Under the pieces are notes generated by a model. The model saw only the letters and a program-made list of their open reading frames with translations. It ran no database searches and was not told the DNA's origin. From assembly GCF_023091155.1 (NCBI RefSeq), contig NZ_JAHWXK010000001.1:1302001-1366000 (forward strand): 64,000 nt of DNA, written 5' to 3'. Made by a program: the position numbers and the translations under genes. This document shows, in pieces, positions 34,812 through 42,510 of this stretch; position 1 is the first letter of the stretch; the number at the start of each line of letters is the position of its first letter. This DNA comes from Microbacterium sufflavum (GTDB taxonomy: Bacteria; Actinomycetota; Actinomycetes; Actinomycetales; Microbacteriaceae).

Positions 34812-34944
34812 TGGGGGCTCCAGGGGGAAGGTGCCTCAGAGGAAGAGGCAGACGATCCAGCCTATGCGGACACACCGACTGGGAAGTCCCATCGCCCTGC
34901 CGCTTCAGCCCCGCGCAACCACGACACCTCTTGCCCCGCCCGCA

Positions 34945-34966
34945 AGAGTGAGTGTACAGTCACTCT
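34945..34966. promoter_or_regulatory. TetR operator upstream of tetR-like gene
   Basis: AGAGTGA (34945-34951) and TCACTCT (34960-34966) are perfect arms around GTGTACAG, itself nearly palindromic. The dyad ends one base before the TetR start. The same GAGTGA-N8-TCACTC geometry recurs at 35570-35589 before the efflux gene. Confidence 0.8.
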
Positions 34967-34967
34967 C

Positions 34968-35534
34968 ATGCCCGCCACCCGAAGCTCCGTCCTCTCCACG
35001 GCCGACGCACGCCGCCCGCTCGTGGCTGCCGCGGCTCTGCGTGCGTTCGCGCGCCGGGGGTTTCACGGCACGACGGTGGCCGATGTCGCGGGCGAGGCGA
35101 AGATCTCCCCGGCCTACGTGTTCAAGCTGTACTCCGGCAAGGAGGCGCTCTTCGTCGCGGCGCTCGACGCGTGCTTCGACGCGATCCTCGTCGCCCTCGA
35201 GGAGGGTGCCGACGCCGCGAAGGACCAGAAGCCCGCCACCGTGCTCGAGGCGATGGGCGATGCCTACGCGCACCTCATCTCCGACCGCACGCTGCTCATG
35301 CTCCAGGTGCACGCGCAGTCCGTGGCCGACATCGAGGTGATCGGTGAAGCGCTGCGCGCCGGACTGGGGCGCATCACCACCTACGTCCAGTCCCGCTCCG
35401 GCGGCAGCGACGAGGACGTGCAGCGCTTCATCGCCTACGGGCAGCTCTGCCATCTCATCGTCACCACGCAGCTCGACGGCCGACCCGAGGACTGGGTTGC
35501 CCTCCTGACCGCGGGCATCACCCACCCCGAGTGA
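34968..35534 (+). CDS. TetR family regulator of efflux pump
   Basis: The 188-aa regulator has its helix-turn-helix at about residues 32-52 (TTVADVAGEAKISPAYVFKL) and a helical ligand-binding part after it. ATG 34968 is immediately preceded by the operator rather than by a ribosome site, so translation may be leaderless. Its operator occurs before itself and before the DHA2 pump 100 bases downstream, which makes a standard TetR-pump switch: drug binding releases the repressor and expresses the pump. Confidence 0.9.
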   Translation: MPATRSSVLSTADARRPLVAAAALRAFARRGFHGTTVADVAGEAKISPAYVFKLYSGKEALFVAALDACFDAILVALEEGADAAKDQKPATVLEAMGDAYAHLISDRTLLMLQVHAQSVADIEVIGEALRAGLGRITTYVQSRSGGSDEDVQRFIAYGQLCHLIVTTQLDGRPEDWVALLTAGITHPE

Positions 35535-35569
35535 GCCCCCGCAGGGCGCGCCCTTTCGCATGCCTACAG

Positions 35570-35589
35570 GAGTGAGTGAGCAATCACTC
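35570..35589. promoter_or_regulatory. Second TetR operator before the DHA2 efflux gene
   Basis: GAGTGA (35570-35575) and TCACTC (35584-35589) with an 8-base spacer repeat the arms of the 34945-34966 operator exactly. The site lies 45 bases upstream of the transporter ATG. Confidence 0.8.
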
Positions 35590-35634
35590 TCCACGAACCC
35601 GACAATCGACCGACACGACAGAGAAGAGAGAACC

Positions 35635-37056
35635 ATGACCACCCTCACTCCGCTCACCTCCGCCGCGGCCCCTCTGCGCAGCACCCGCCGTTGGCTCGCC
35701 CTGAGCGTGCTCGCGCTCGCGCAGTTCCTCGTGGTGCTCGACGCCTCCATCGTCAACATCGCCCTTCCGGTGCTCGGGCAGCAGCTCGGCATGGACACGG
35801 CCGCGCTCGCATGGGTCATCACCGCCTACGTGCTCGCGTTCGGCGGCCTCCTGCTCCTCGGCGGGCGGCTCGCCGACCGCTACGGCCACCGCCGCGTGTT
35901 CCTGCTCGGCACCGCGGGGTTCGTCGTCGCCTCGGCGCTCGCGGGGTTCTCGGTCGTGCCCGAGATGCTCCTCGCCGCGCGCGCACTCCAGGGGGCATCC
36001 GCCGCGCTGCTCGCCCCCGCGGCCCTCGCCCTGCTCACGCACCTCTTCCCCGACGACGCCGAACGCACCAGAGCGCTCGGCGTCTGGGGTGCCGTCGCGG
36101 GCATCGGCTCCGCGGCCGGCGTACTCCTCGGCGGCGTGCTCACCGCGACCCTCGGGTGGCAGTCGGTGTTCTTCGTGAACGTCCCGGTCGGGGCGGTCGT
36201 GCTCATCGCCGTCCCGCTCCTCATCACCCGCGACACGGTCCGCGCCTCCGGTCGCCTCGACGCGGCCGGTGCGATCAGCGTGACCGCGGCACTCGTCGCC
36301 CTCGTCGGGGCGTTCAGCGCGGTCGAGCAGCTCGGCTTCGTCCACCCTCTGCCCCTCGGGCTCTTCGCCGTCGCGCTCGTGCTCGGCGCCGTGTTCCTCC
36401 TGATCGAGCGTCGCGCGCCGGAGCCGCTCCTCCCGCTGGCGGTGTTCCGCAACCGCGACCTCGCCCTCGGCAACGTCGTGATGCTGCTCGGCGGCGCCGC
36501 CATGGTCGCGCTGTTCTTCGCGCTCTCCGTGTTCATGCAGGCCGTGCTCGGGTACGACGCCCTCACGACCGGCCTCACCCAGCTGCCGCTCGCCGGTGCC
36601 CTGGTCGTCGTCGCGGGCGTCGTCCCGGCGCTGATCGGTCGTGCCGGCGCTCGACGCGTGCTCGCCGCCTCGCTCCTCGTGCTCGCCGGTGGGCTCGTGT
36701 GGCTCGCGCTCGCTCCGTCTGACGCGGTCTTCCTCGTCCACCTGCTCGGCCCGACGCTGCTGATCGGCATCGGACTCGGGGGCGCGTTCGTCGCCACGAC
36801 CCAGCTCGCGGTCGACGGGGTCGACGGGGGAGAGGCGGGACTGGCGGGCGGACTCATCAACACCAGCCAGCAGATCGGGGGTGCGGTCGGCCTCGCGGTC
36901 CTCGGAACGATCGCGGGACTGCGCACCTCGGCGCTCGATGCCGCCGGTGTCCCTGCCGCCGAGGCGATGACGGGCGGCTTCTCCTGGCTCTTCCTCGGCG
37001 CCGCCGCGCTCGCCGTGATCGGCGCGGGAACCGTCGCGGTCTGGCGCCGCCGCTGA
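35635..37056 (+). CDS. MFS transporter, DHA2-type drug efflux
   Basis: The 473-aa inner-membrane protein has fourteen predicted helices. LDASIVNIALPVLGQQLG in TM1 is the DHA2 motif, GGRLADRYGHRRVFLLG is MFS motif A, and GAVAGIGSAAGVLLGGVL fits motif C of antiporters. Proteins of the EmrB/QacA type expel lipophilic drugs using the proton gradient. ATG 35635 is chosen over an in-frame 35560 start because the operator lies in between. The adjacent TetR controls it. Confidence 0.9.
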   Translation: MTTLTPLTSAAAPLRSTRRWLALSVLALAQFLVVLDASIVNIALPVLGQQLGMDTAALAWVITAYVLAFGGLLLLGGRLADRYGHRRVFLLGTAGFVVASALAGFSVVPEMLLAARALQGASAALLAPAALALLTHLFPDDAERTRALGVWGAVAGIGSAAGVLLGGVLTATLGWQSVFFVNVPVGAVVLIAVPLLITRDTVRASGRLDAAGAISVTAALVALVGAFSAVEQLGFVHPLPLGLFAVALVLGAVFLLIERRAPEPLLPLAVFRNRDLALGNVVMLLGGAAMVALFFALSVFMQAVLGYDALTTGLTQLPLAGALVVVAGVVPALIGRAGARRVLAASLLVLAGGLVWLALAPSDAVFLVHLLGPTLLIGIGLGGAFVATTQLAVDGVDGGEAGLAGGLINTSQQIGGAVGLAVLGTIAGLRTSALDAAGVPAAEAMTGGFSWLFLGAAALAVIGAGTVAVWRRR

Positions 37057-37067
37057 GGTGCGGCAGT

Positions 37068-37102
37068 CGGCCCCGCGCGTCGCCTCCGGGCGCGCGGGGC
37101 CG
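37068..37102 (+). terminator. Hairpin terminator after DHA2 efflux gene
   Basis: CGGCCCCGCGCG (37068-37079) pairs perfectly with CGCGCGGGGCCG (37091-37102) around an 11-base loop, 11 bases after the transporter stop. Confidence 0.75.
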
Positions 37103-37179
37103 CTGCGTGCGCACCTGGACCCTTCCTCTCCGCCGCCACCTCCGACATGATGAAGGGGACCGACCGCGAAGGAGACCCC

Positions 37180-37695
37180 GTGTCGCTCACGCCGCCACCG
37201 TCGCAGCACATCGAGACCGCCGCCTCTGCGCTCCCGGGCGCCGTGGTGATCGCGGGCATTCGACGAACTCTGATCTGGATGGTGGTCGCGGGCGTCGTCT
37301 ACTCCGCCTTCATGACGGGTAGCAAGAGCTACTGCCCGGGCGGTTACGACGGCAGCGGCGGCTTCGTCGATTCCGAGGGTCGGTCGGTCGACCAGGCCCC
37401 CGTCTGCGTCTCGATGGCGCTTCAGTCCAACGTGCTGGTCTACGTCGCCCTCGCAGCGATCTTCCTGATCGCGCTCGGTCGCGTGACGAAGGCTGCCGAC
37501 GAGCGTGCGGCACTGCGGACGCTGGAGCGCGCGATGTACGGAGCCGGCGTGCTCGTCGTGATCGCCGTCGTGGTGTCGCAGGTGTGGTTCCAGTCGATCG
37601 ATCTCGAGCAGTTCACCTCGGGGTCCTGGTCCGTCGTGAGCCCCTTCCCGCTCGGGATCATCGACGTGTCGACCACCCCGATGACGACCCCCTGA
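37180..37695 (+). CDS. Hypothetical DUF2975-like membrane protein
   Basis: The 171-aa protein has about four hydrophobic segments (TLIWMVVAGVVYSAFMTG, NVLVYVALAAIFLIALG, AGVLVVIAVVVSQVWF). An extracytoplasmic loop carries two Cys (SKSYCPGGYDG and APVCVS) that could pair. GTG 37180 follows GGAG with a 7-base gap; an upstream ATG at 37147 lacks one. I do not recognise the family firmly. It converges on the MFS gene at 37706 with a 10-base gap. Confidence 0.6.
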   Translation: MSLTPPPSQHIETAASALPGAVVIAGIRRTLIWMVVAGVVYSAFMTGSKSYCPGGYDGSGGFVDSEGRSVDQAPVCVSMALQSNVLVYVALAAIFLIALGRVTKAADERAALRTLERAMYGAGVLVVIAVVVSQVWFQSIDLEQFTSGSWSVVSPFPLGIIDVSTTPMTTP

Positions 37696-37705
37696 CCGCC
37701 CGGAG

Positions 37706-38938
37706 CTACCGCCCCGCCCGCACCCGCAGGGTGAACGCCACCGCGGCGAGCCCGATCACCACCACCCCGTACCCGACGCACACCGCCTCCAGCCCGACCA
37801 CGCCGACGAGTGACCCGGCGACCACGGCGGGCACGCCGAACGCGAGATAGGCGAGCACGTACAGCACCGCGAAGGTGTCGGCGCGTTCGGTCGCGGGAAT
37901 GCGCGGTGCGAGCGACGCGACCACACCGGAGAACGCCGTGCCGAAGCCCATGCCCGTGACCGCGGCCGCGCCCAGGTAGAAGGGGAGGGAGCCGACCCCG
38001 AGCGCGAGGAGCGACAGCAGCGTGCCGAGGCCGAGCGCGGCGGTGCCGAACAGCACGCTCGTGTGCGCCGAGCGCCCGCGCATCGCGAACGCCGTGACCG
38101 CCCCGACCCCGGCGAGCAGCACCACGCCGAGGCCCTGCCACAGGTGCGCGACGCCGCCGAGCTCACGCGCCACGATGTTCGCGCCGAGCGACAGGAACAG
38201 CCCGCCCGTGGCCCACCCCGCCACGACGGCCGGGGCTCCGCGCCAGAAGTCGCCCCGGATCGCGGCGGGGATCGACAGGCGGAAGCTCAGCGACGCCCAC
38301 GCGCCCGGCCGCCGCGGAGCTGTCTCCGGAACGACGAGGAACAGCGCTGCGAGCAGCACGTACACCGTGGTGAGCGGGGCGAACACGTCGAGCAGCGCCT
38401 CCCGGGTGAGGTCGAGCATGACCGCCGACACGAGCGCGCCGAGCGCGAGTCCGATGCCGGGGCTCAGCGCGTTCCACAGCGCGGCCGTCTTCGCTCGACC
38501 CCCGGGGGCGAAGTCGAGCACCGTCGCCGACAGCGCCGAGATCAGTGCCCCGCTCGCGACGCCCTGGAGGATCCGCGCCACGAACAGCACCCACACGGCG
38601 TCGGCGTGCCAGAACAGGAACATGCTCCCCGCGAGCAGCAGGAACCCCACGACCGCGACCGGTCGCCGCCCCACGTGGTCCGACAGCGACCCGGCGGTGA
38701 GGAGCGTCAGGAGCAGTGCGACCGCGTACACCGCGAACACCGCGCTGATCACGACCGGCGCGAACCCGATGTCGTGCGCGAGCACGGGGTAGAACGGCGA
38801 GGGTGCGCTCGCTCCCGCCATCATCAGGATCTGCGCGACCACGACGAGCACGAACCCGAGCCGGGTGCGCGTCGCGGTCGGGCGGGGGTGCCGGGGCGCG
38901 GCGGGCGGGGCGGTGACGATGGGCTCGGTGGTGGTCAT
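37706..38938 (-). CDS. MFS transporter (12 helices)
   Basis: The 410-aa inner-membrane protein has MFS motif A (GSLSDHVGRRPVAVVGF) after TM2 and NALSPGIGLALGALVSAV in TM5, typical of efflux-type major facilitators. AAGGAG precedes ATG 38938, and an upstream frame to 39007 would run through the operator. It is divergent from an ArsR-type regulator with two identical operators between them, so it should be repressed by that protein. The substrate is unknown. Confidence 0.88.
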   Translation of the reverse strand: MTTTEPIVTAPPAAPRHPRPTATRTRLGFVLVVVAQILMMAGASAPSPFYPVLAHDIGFAPVVISAVFAVYAVALLLTLLTAGSLSDHVGRRPVAVVGFLLLAGSMFLFWHADAVWVLFVARILQGVASGALISALSATVLDFAPGGRAKTAALWNALSPGIGLALGALVSAVMLDLTREALLDVFAPLTTVYVLLAALFLVVPETAPRRPGAWASLSFRLSIPAAIRGDFWRGAPAVVAGWATGGLFLSLGANIVARELGGVAHLWQGLGVVLLAGVGAVTAFAMRGRSAHTSVLFGTAALGLGTLLSLLALGVGSLPFYLGAAAVTGMGFGTAFSGVVASLAPRIPATERADTFAVLYVLAYLAFGVPAVVAGSLVGVVGLEAVCVGYGVVVIGLAAVAFTLRVRAGR

Positions 38939-38954
38939 GCGCGGCTCCTTGACA

Positions 38955-38972
38955 GTTCGAGAATCATCGAAC
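38955..38972. promoter_or_regulatory. ArsR-type operator, copy next to MFS gene
   Basis: GTTCGA-N6-TCGAAC is a perfect dyad 16 bases upstream of the MFS start. A second copy of the same geometry is at 39002-39019. Confidence 0.78.
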
Positions 38973-39001
38973 TCTCGGAGCGTACTCGCCCTCGCACCAT
39001 T

Positions 39002-39019
39002 GTTCAACTATTCTCGAAC
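39002..39019. promoter_or_regulatory. ArsR-type operator, copy abutting regulator start
   Basis: GTTCAA-N6-TCGAAC ends one base before ATG 39021. Together with the copy at 38955 it marks a repressor controlling both divergent genes. Confidence 0.75.
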
Positions 39020-39020
39020 C

Positions 39021-39326
39021 ATGCCTGGCGACCTGCCCCACCCGGAGCGCTCCGAGATCCAGCTGACCGAGGTGCTCTTCGCGCTCAGCGACCCCGAGCG
39101 ACTGGCCATCGCGCGCCAGCTCGCCGACGGTCCCCTCGACATGGCCTCCTGCCACGCGACTGACCCGAACCTGCCGAAGTCCACCAAGTCGCACTTCATG
39201 AAGGTGCTGCGCGAGGCCGGCGTCATCCGCAACGAGCCCAACGGGCGGCGCCGTACCCTCACCCTCCGCCGCGACGACCTCGACGCCCGCTTCCCCGGGC
39301 TGCTCGACTCCGTACTGCCGGGCTAG
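39021..39326 (+). CDS. ArsR/winged-helix regulator
   Basis: This 101-aa winged-helix protein has EVLFALSDPERLAIARQLAD and KSTKSHFMKVLREAGVIRNE, the ArsR recognition helix, followed by the wing RRRTLTLR. It lacks the CxC of metal-sensing ArsR proteins, so it probably senses an organic compound or redox state. No ribosome site is visible before ATG because the operator occupies that place; the message may be leaderless. Its stop overlaps the convergent XRE stop by four bases. Confidence 0.88.
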   Translation: MPGDLPHPERSEIQLTEVLFALSDPERLAIARQLADGPLDMASCHATDPNLPKSTKSHFMKVLREAGVIRNEPNGRRRTLTLRRDDLDARFPGLLDSVLPG

Positions 39327-39547
39327 TCCGCGGGCGCCCCGTCGTCCGGCACCCACCGCAGCAGGTCGCCCGGCTGGCAGTCCAGCGCCACGCACAGCGC
39401 ATCGAGCGTCGTGAACCGCACCGCCTTCGCGCGGCCGTTCTTCAGCACCGCGAGGTTGGTGGGGGTGATCCCGATGCGCTCCGCCAGCTCGCCGACACCG
39501 ATCTTCCGGCGCGCCATCATCACGTCGATGTCGACGACCACCGGCAT
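39323..39547 (-). CDS. Small XRE (Cro/CI-type, YozG-like) DNA-binding protein
   Basis: The 74-aa protein is a single helix-turn-helix: MMARRKIGVGELAERIGITP then NLAVLKNGRAKAVRF, ending GDLLRWVPD as in the YozG family. Such proteins are encoded directly after a DUF2975 membrane protein, as here (one-base overlap at 39547), and regulate the pair. The ligand and targets are unknown. Confidence 0.87.
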   Translation of the reverse strand: MPVVVDIDVMMARRKIGVGELAERIGITPTNLAVLKNGRAKAVRFTTLDALCVALDCQPGDLLRWVPDDGAPAD

Positions 39548-40035
39548 CAGATCACCTCGTCGTCGAGCTCGGACCGCAGAGCCCGTGCCTCCGCGTCGCG
39601 GTCGATCGCCTGCCGCAGCAGCGCCTTCATCACCACGACGAGCAACGCCATCCCGGCGAGCACCACTCCCGCACCGCCGATCAGCGCGACGACTCCGGGT
39701 GCCATCTCGCCCGGGGCGAGCAGGGCCGCGAGCACCCACGCGAGCACCGCCGCCGCCAGGATCGCCCCGATGATCGTGTCGACGAAGCGGAACGAGGATG
39801 TCGAGAAGAGGGATCCCCGCCGCACCTTGCGGAGCAGGATCCACACGCACACCCCGAACACCTGCATCGTCGCGACGCCCAGCACCAGGATCGCGACCAG
39901 CGTGATGCGCGCCCACGTCGCCTCCCCCTCCAGGTCGGCGTACACGAGCGGCGCGATCACCGTCTGCACCACCAGCGACCCGAGCAGGGCGAGGGCGATC
40001 ACCACCTGCAGCGCGATCGTCGTTCCCTTGGCCAT
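39547..40035 (-). CDS. DUF2975 membrane protein
   Basis: The 162-aa protein has four hydrophobic segments (TIALQVVIALALLGSLVVQ, ITLVAILVLGVATMQVFGV, FVDTIIGAILAAAVLAWVLA, VVALIGGAGVVLAGMALLVV) and the conserved RRGSLFSTSSFRFVDTI loop of DUF2975. It forms a standard pair with the XRE gene that overlaps its stop. Function is unknown; a membrane sensor that holds or releases the XRE protein is one idea. The upstream bases contain CTATCGTTAATCGTTCGAT, a possible operator. Confidence 0.85.
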   Translation of the reverse strand: MAKGTTIALQVVIALALLGSLVVQTVIAPLVYADLEGEATWARITLVAILVLGVATMQVFGVCVWILLRKVRRGSLFSTSSFRFVDTIIGAILAAAVLAWVLAALLAPGEMAPGVVALIGGAGVVLAGMALLVVVMKALLRQAIDRDAEARALRSELDDEVI

Positions 40036-40115
40036 GCGACACCTCCCGTCGAGAAACAACAGAAATCTATCGTTAATCGTTCGATGAGGCAAGCGCGAAC
40101 GCCGGCCGCCCGGAG

Positions 40116-41618
40116 CTACCGCAGCACGAGGCCGATCTCGAACGACCGCCGCCACGGCAGGGTCAGCTCGTCGATGCGCACGCCGTCGGCGGGGAGCATC
40201 GACTCCAGCAGCGCCGTCAGCTCCGCATGGATCACCCGCGACGCCTCGGCCACCCGCGCGTCGTCCGCCATCGGGTAGATGTCGGGGAACAGCGACGGCC
40301 CGGAGTCCGTGCGCACGACGGCCTGATACGCGAAGTCGTCCAGCAGCCGGGTCAGCAGGGCGATCCGCGCCGCCCGCTCGTCGAACGACCCCGTGGCCCG
40401 GCCGACCACTGCGGCGGCCGCGACCGCGACCACACTGCCGAGCGTGTTCCCCGCCGTGTTCCAGCCGCCGAACGCCTCCAGCCGCCCGAGCAGGTCGGCG
40501 TCGGCGAGCGCGCGCACCAGCGCCTCGTCCGCCCCGTTCGGATACCGCACGTCGGCCAGCGCGACCCGCTCGCCCGCCTCCAGCCGCTCCCGCACCAGGG
40601 CGACGGTGCCGGCGACGGCCGCGGTGTCGACCACATCGGGCCGCCCGCGGAACATGTCGTGCCGGTCGGGGTCGGGGGCGTGCAGCACCAGGGTCACGTC
40701 GGCGTCCGCCGCCACCTCGACGGCACCGGCCGCGCGGATCTGCCGGCTCGCCGAGGCCGCCAGCGACATGTTCTCGTACGGCGGGATCCGCTCCATCCCC
40801 GCGGCGTCGGCGCACGCCACCGCGAACGACACCGTCACCCCGGCGTTCCCCGCGAGAGCTCGGGCGACGAGCGCCGCCCCCACCTCGTCGGCGCCCGGGT
40901 ACATGAGCACGCGACGGCCCGACGGCAGCATCCGCATCCAGTGCCGCAGCCACACCTGCTCGGCGCTTCCCGCCGCGAACGGCGCGGTGTCGTCGGCGGT
41001 GATGGCGAGGAAGTCGAGCGTCTCGTCCTCGACCAGCCCGAGGGTCGAGAGGTTGACGATGTGGTTGCGCAGGCGCCGCGTCGCGTAGTCCGACACGACA
41101 TCGGCCGGCACGGGTGTCAGATCCTCCAGCGGCAGCACGTCGGTCTCGCCGAGCAGCCGGTGGGCGTCGCCCCCGAGGGCGTGGATCTCCTTGCCGTGCG
41201 CCGTCCAGTACTCCGGCTCCTCGGCCGCGGAGTACGAGTTGCTGGCGCGCGTGACCAGGGAGACGGCCGAGATCGGCAGCTCGGGGCGCATCCGCCGCAC
41301 CTCGCGCAGCACGTCGAGACGCGCCAGCACGTCACGCGTCGTGTCGTGGCTCGTCCGGCTCGCGATGAGTCCGCCGTAGAGCAGCATGTCGACCGACACC
41401 ACGAGGTGCACGGTCGCCGGGTCGGCCGCGCGCTCCCGCAGCCAGGCGCCGAGCGCGTCCGCGTCGCCCGCCGTCCGGTATGCGGGGAGGATCTCGGCGG
41501 GCGGCACGTCGAGCGTCACGCCCGCGACCGCGGCGACGTCGCCGGGCAGCTTCACGTTCACCGGCCGATCGTCGAGGGGGAGCAGGGCGATGCGCGGGCG
41601 GAGGGTCGGGTCGGACAC
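40116..41618 (-). CDS. DUF4127 family protein
   Basis: The 500-aa protein fits DUF4127: RIALLPLDDRPVN at the start, VVSVDMLLYGGLIASR, ASNSYSAAEEPEYW, then ITADDTAPFAAGSAEQ, and near the end FGGWNTAGNTLGS. The conserved Asp, Asn and His positions look catalytic, but no reaction is known to me. It is a soluble protein without a clear signal peptide. GTG 41618 has AAAGG upstream. It is downstream of the GntR gene on the same strand and faces an amino-sugar-type ABC transporter, which suggests glycan-derived substrates. Confidence 0.83.
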   Translation of the reverse strand: MSDPTLRPRIALLPLDDRPVNVKLPGDVAAVAGVTLDVPPAEILPAYRTAGDADALGAWLRERAADPATVHLVVSVDMLLYGGLIASRTSHDTTRDVLARLDVLREVRRMRPELPISAVSLVTRASNSYSAAEEPEYWTAHGKEIHALGGDAHRLLGETDVLPLEDLTPVPADVVSDYATRRLRNHIVNLSTLGLVEDETLDFLAITADDTAPFAAGSAEQVWLRHWMRMLPSGRRVLMYPGADEVGAALVARALAGNAGVTVSFAVACADAAGMERIPPYENMSLAASASRQIRAAGAVEVAADADVTLVLHAPDPDRHDMFRGRPDVVDTAAVAGTVALVRERLEAGERVALADVRYPNGADEALVRALADADLLGRLEAFGGWNTAGNTLGSVVAVAAAAVVGRATGSFDERAARIALLTRLLDDFAYQAVVRTDSGPSLFPDIYPMADDARVAEASRVIHAELTALLESMLPADGVRIDELTLPWRRSFEIGLVLR

Positions 41619-41666
41619 GAGGAGCCTTTCGTCGGTGAAGGGATTGCCGGTCGGGAGCGCGAACGC

Positions 41667-42380
41667 TCAGGGGCGGGAGATCGAGAGGAGGTAGGAGTAG
41701 CGGTCGCCCCGATACACCGATTCGGCGTACTCCAGCGGCCGGCTGCGGGCGTCGTAGGTGGTGCGCTTGACGAGGAACGCGGGCGAGAACGGGGGCGTCT
41801 GCAGGGCCGCGGCCTGCTCCTCGTCGAGCACGACCGCGTGGATCTCCTGGTCGGCGCGCACCGCCGAGATGCCGAACCGGGTGCGCAGATCCTCGTAGAG
41901 CGAGTCGCCCACGATGCCCTCCTCCAGCCCCGGCACGGCGTCGGCCGCGATCGAGCACACCTCCAGGCAGATGGGGATGTCGTCGGCGGTGCGCACGCGG
42001 CGGATCCGCACCACCGGCGACTGCGGGCTGAGGTTCAAGGCGTAGCCGGTGGTCTGCCCCGCCGCGGCGGTGGACACGTCGACCGACAGCGATCCTGGCC
42101 GCATGTTGCGGGCGAGCATGTCCTCGGAGAACGACGTGAGCTCGAACGCCTTGCTGATGCGCGAGGCGCTGACGAAGGTGCCGGCGCCCTGGAGCCGGTA
42201 GACCAGCCCGTCGCGCTCCAGCTCGTCGAGCGCCCGGCGCACCGTCTGCCGGTTGACCTCGAGCGACTCGGCGAGATCGCGTTCGGTCGGCAGCTTCTCG
42301 TGCGGCGCCAGGCCCTGCTGGATGACCTCCTCGAGATGCCGGCGCACCCGCTCGTGCTTCGTCACACCTTCGATCGTCAT
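41667..42380 (-). CDS. GntR family regulator (HutC/DasR-like, UTRA domain)
   Basis: The 237-aa protein has a GntR winged helix (LPTERDLAESLEVNRQTVRR, then GLVYRLQGAGTFVS) and a UTRA ligand domain (PVVRIRRVRTADDIPICLE; SLYEDLRTRFGI). DasR and NagR of this group bind glucosamine-6-phosphate or N-acetylglucosamine-6-phosphate. Two TTGG-N6-CCAA dyads lie between it and the divergent ABC operon, so it probably represses that operon and itself. It precedes DUF4127 on the same strand. Confidence 0.9.
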   Translation of the reverse strand: MTIEGVTKHERVRRHLEEVIQQGLAPHEKLPTERDLAESLEVNRQTVRRALDELERDGLVYRLQGAGTFVSASRISKAFELTSFSEDMLARNMRPGSLSVDVSTAAAGQTTGYALNLSPQSPVVRIRRVRTADDIPICLEVCSIAADAVPGLEEGIVGDSLYEDLRTRFGISAVRADQEIHAVVLDEEQAAALQTPPFSPAFLVKRTTYDARSRPLEYAESVYRGDRYSYLLSISRP

Positions 42381-42394
42381 GGCTTCCCCCTCAT

Positions 42395-42408
42395 TTGGAC
42401 TAACCCAA
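42395..42408. promoter_or_regulatory. GntR operator copy 1
   Basis: TTGG-ACTAAC-CCAA lies 15 bases upstream of the GntR start. It shares the TTGG-N6-CCAA layout with copy 2. Confidence 0.65.
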
Positions 42409-42458
42409 TCTTGACGACCGCCCCCAGGTGTGTCAATGTCTGTTCTCAGCGGTTCCGA

Positions 42459-42474
42459 ATTGGTCTATTCCAAT
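42459..42474. promoter_or_regulatory. GntR operator copy 2 (DasR-like)
   Basis: ATTGG-TCTATT-CCAAT resembles the DasR/NagR site (TGGTCTAGACCA core). It lies 37 bases upstream of the substrate-binding protein start, where it could block transcription of the ABC operon. Confidence 0.7.
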
Positions 42475-42510
42475 CCTTTTGCAAGGTCAACGATGAGCGG
42501 AGAACTCCCC

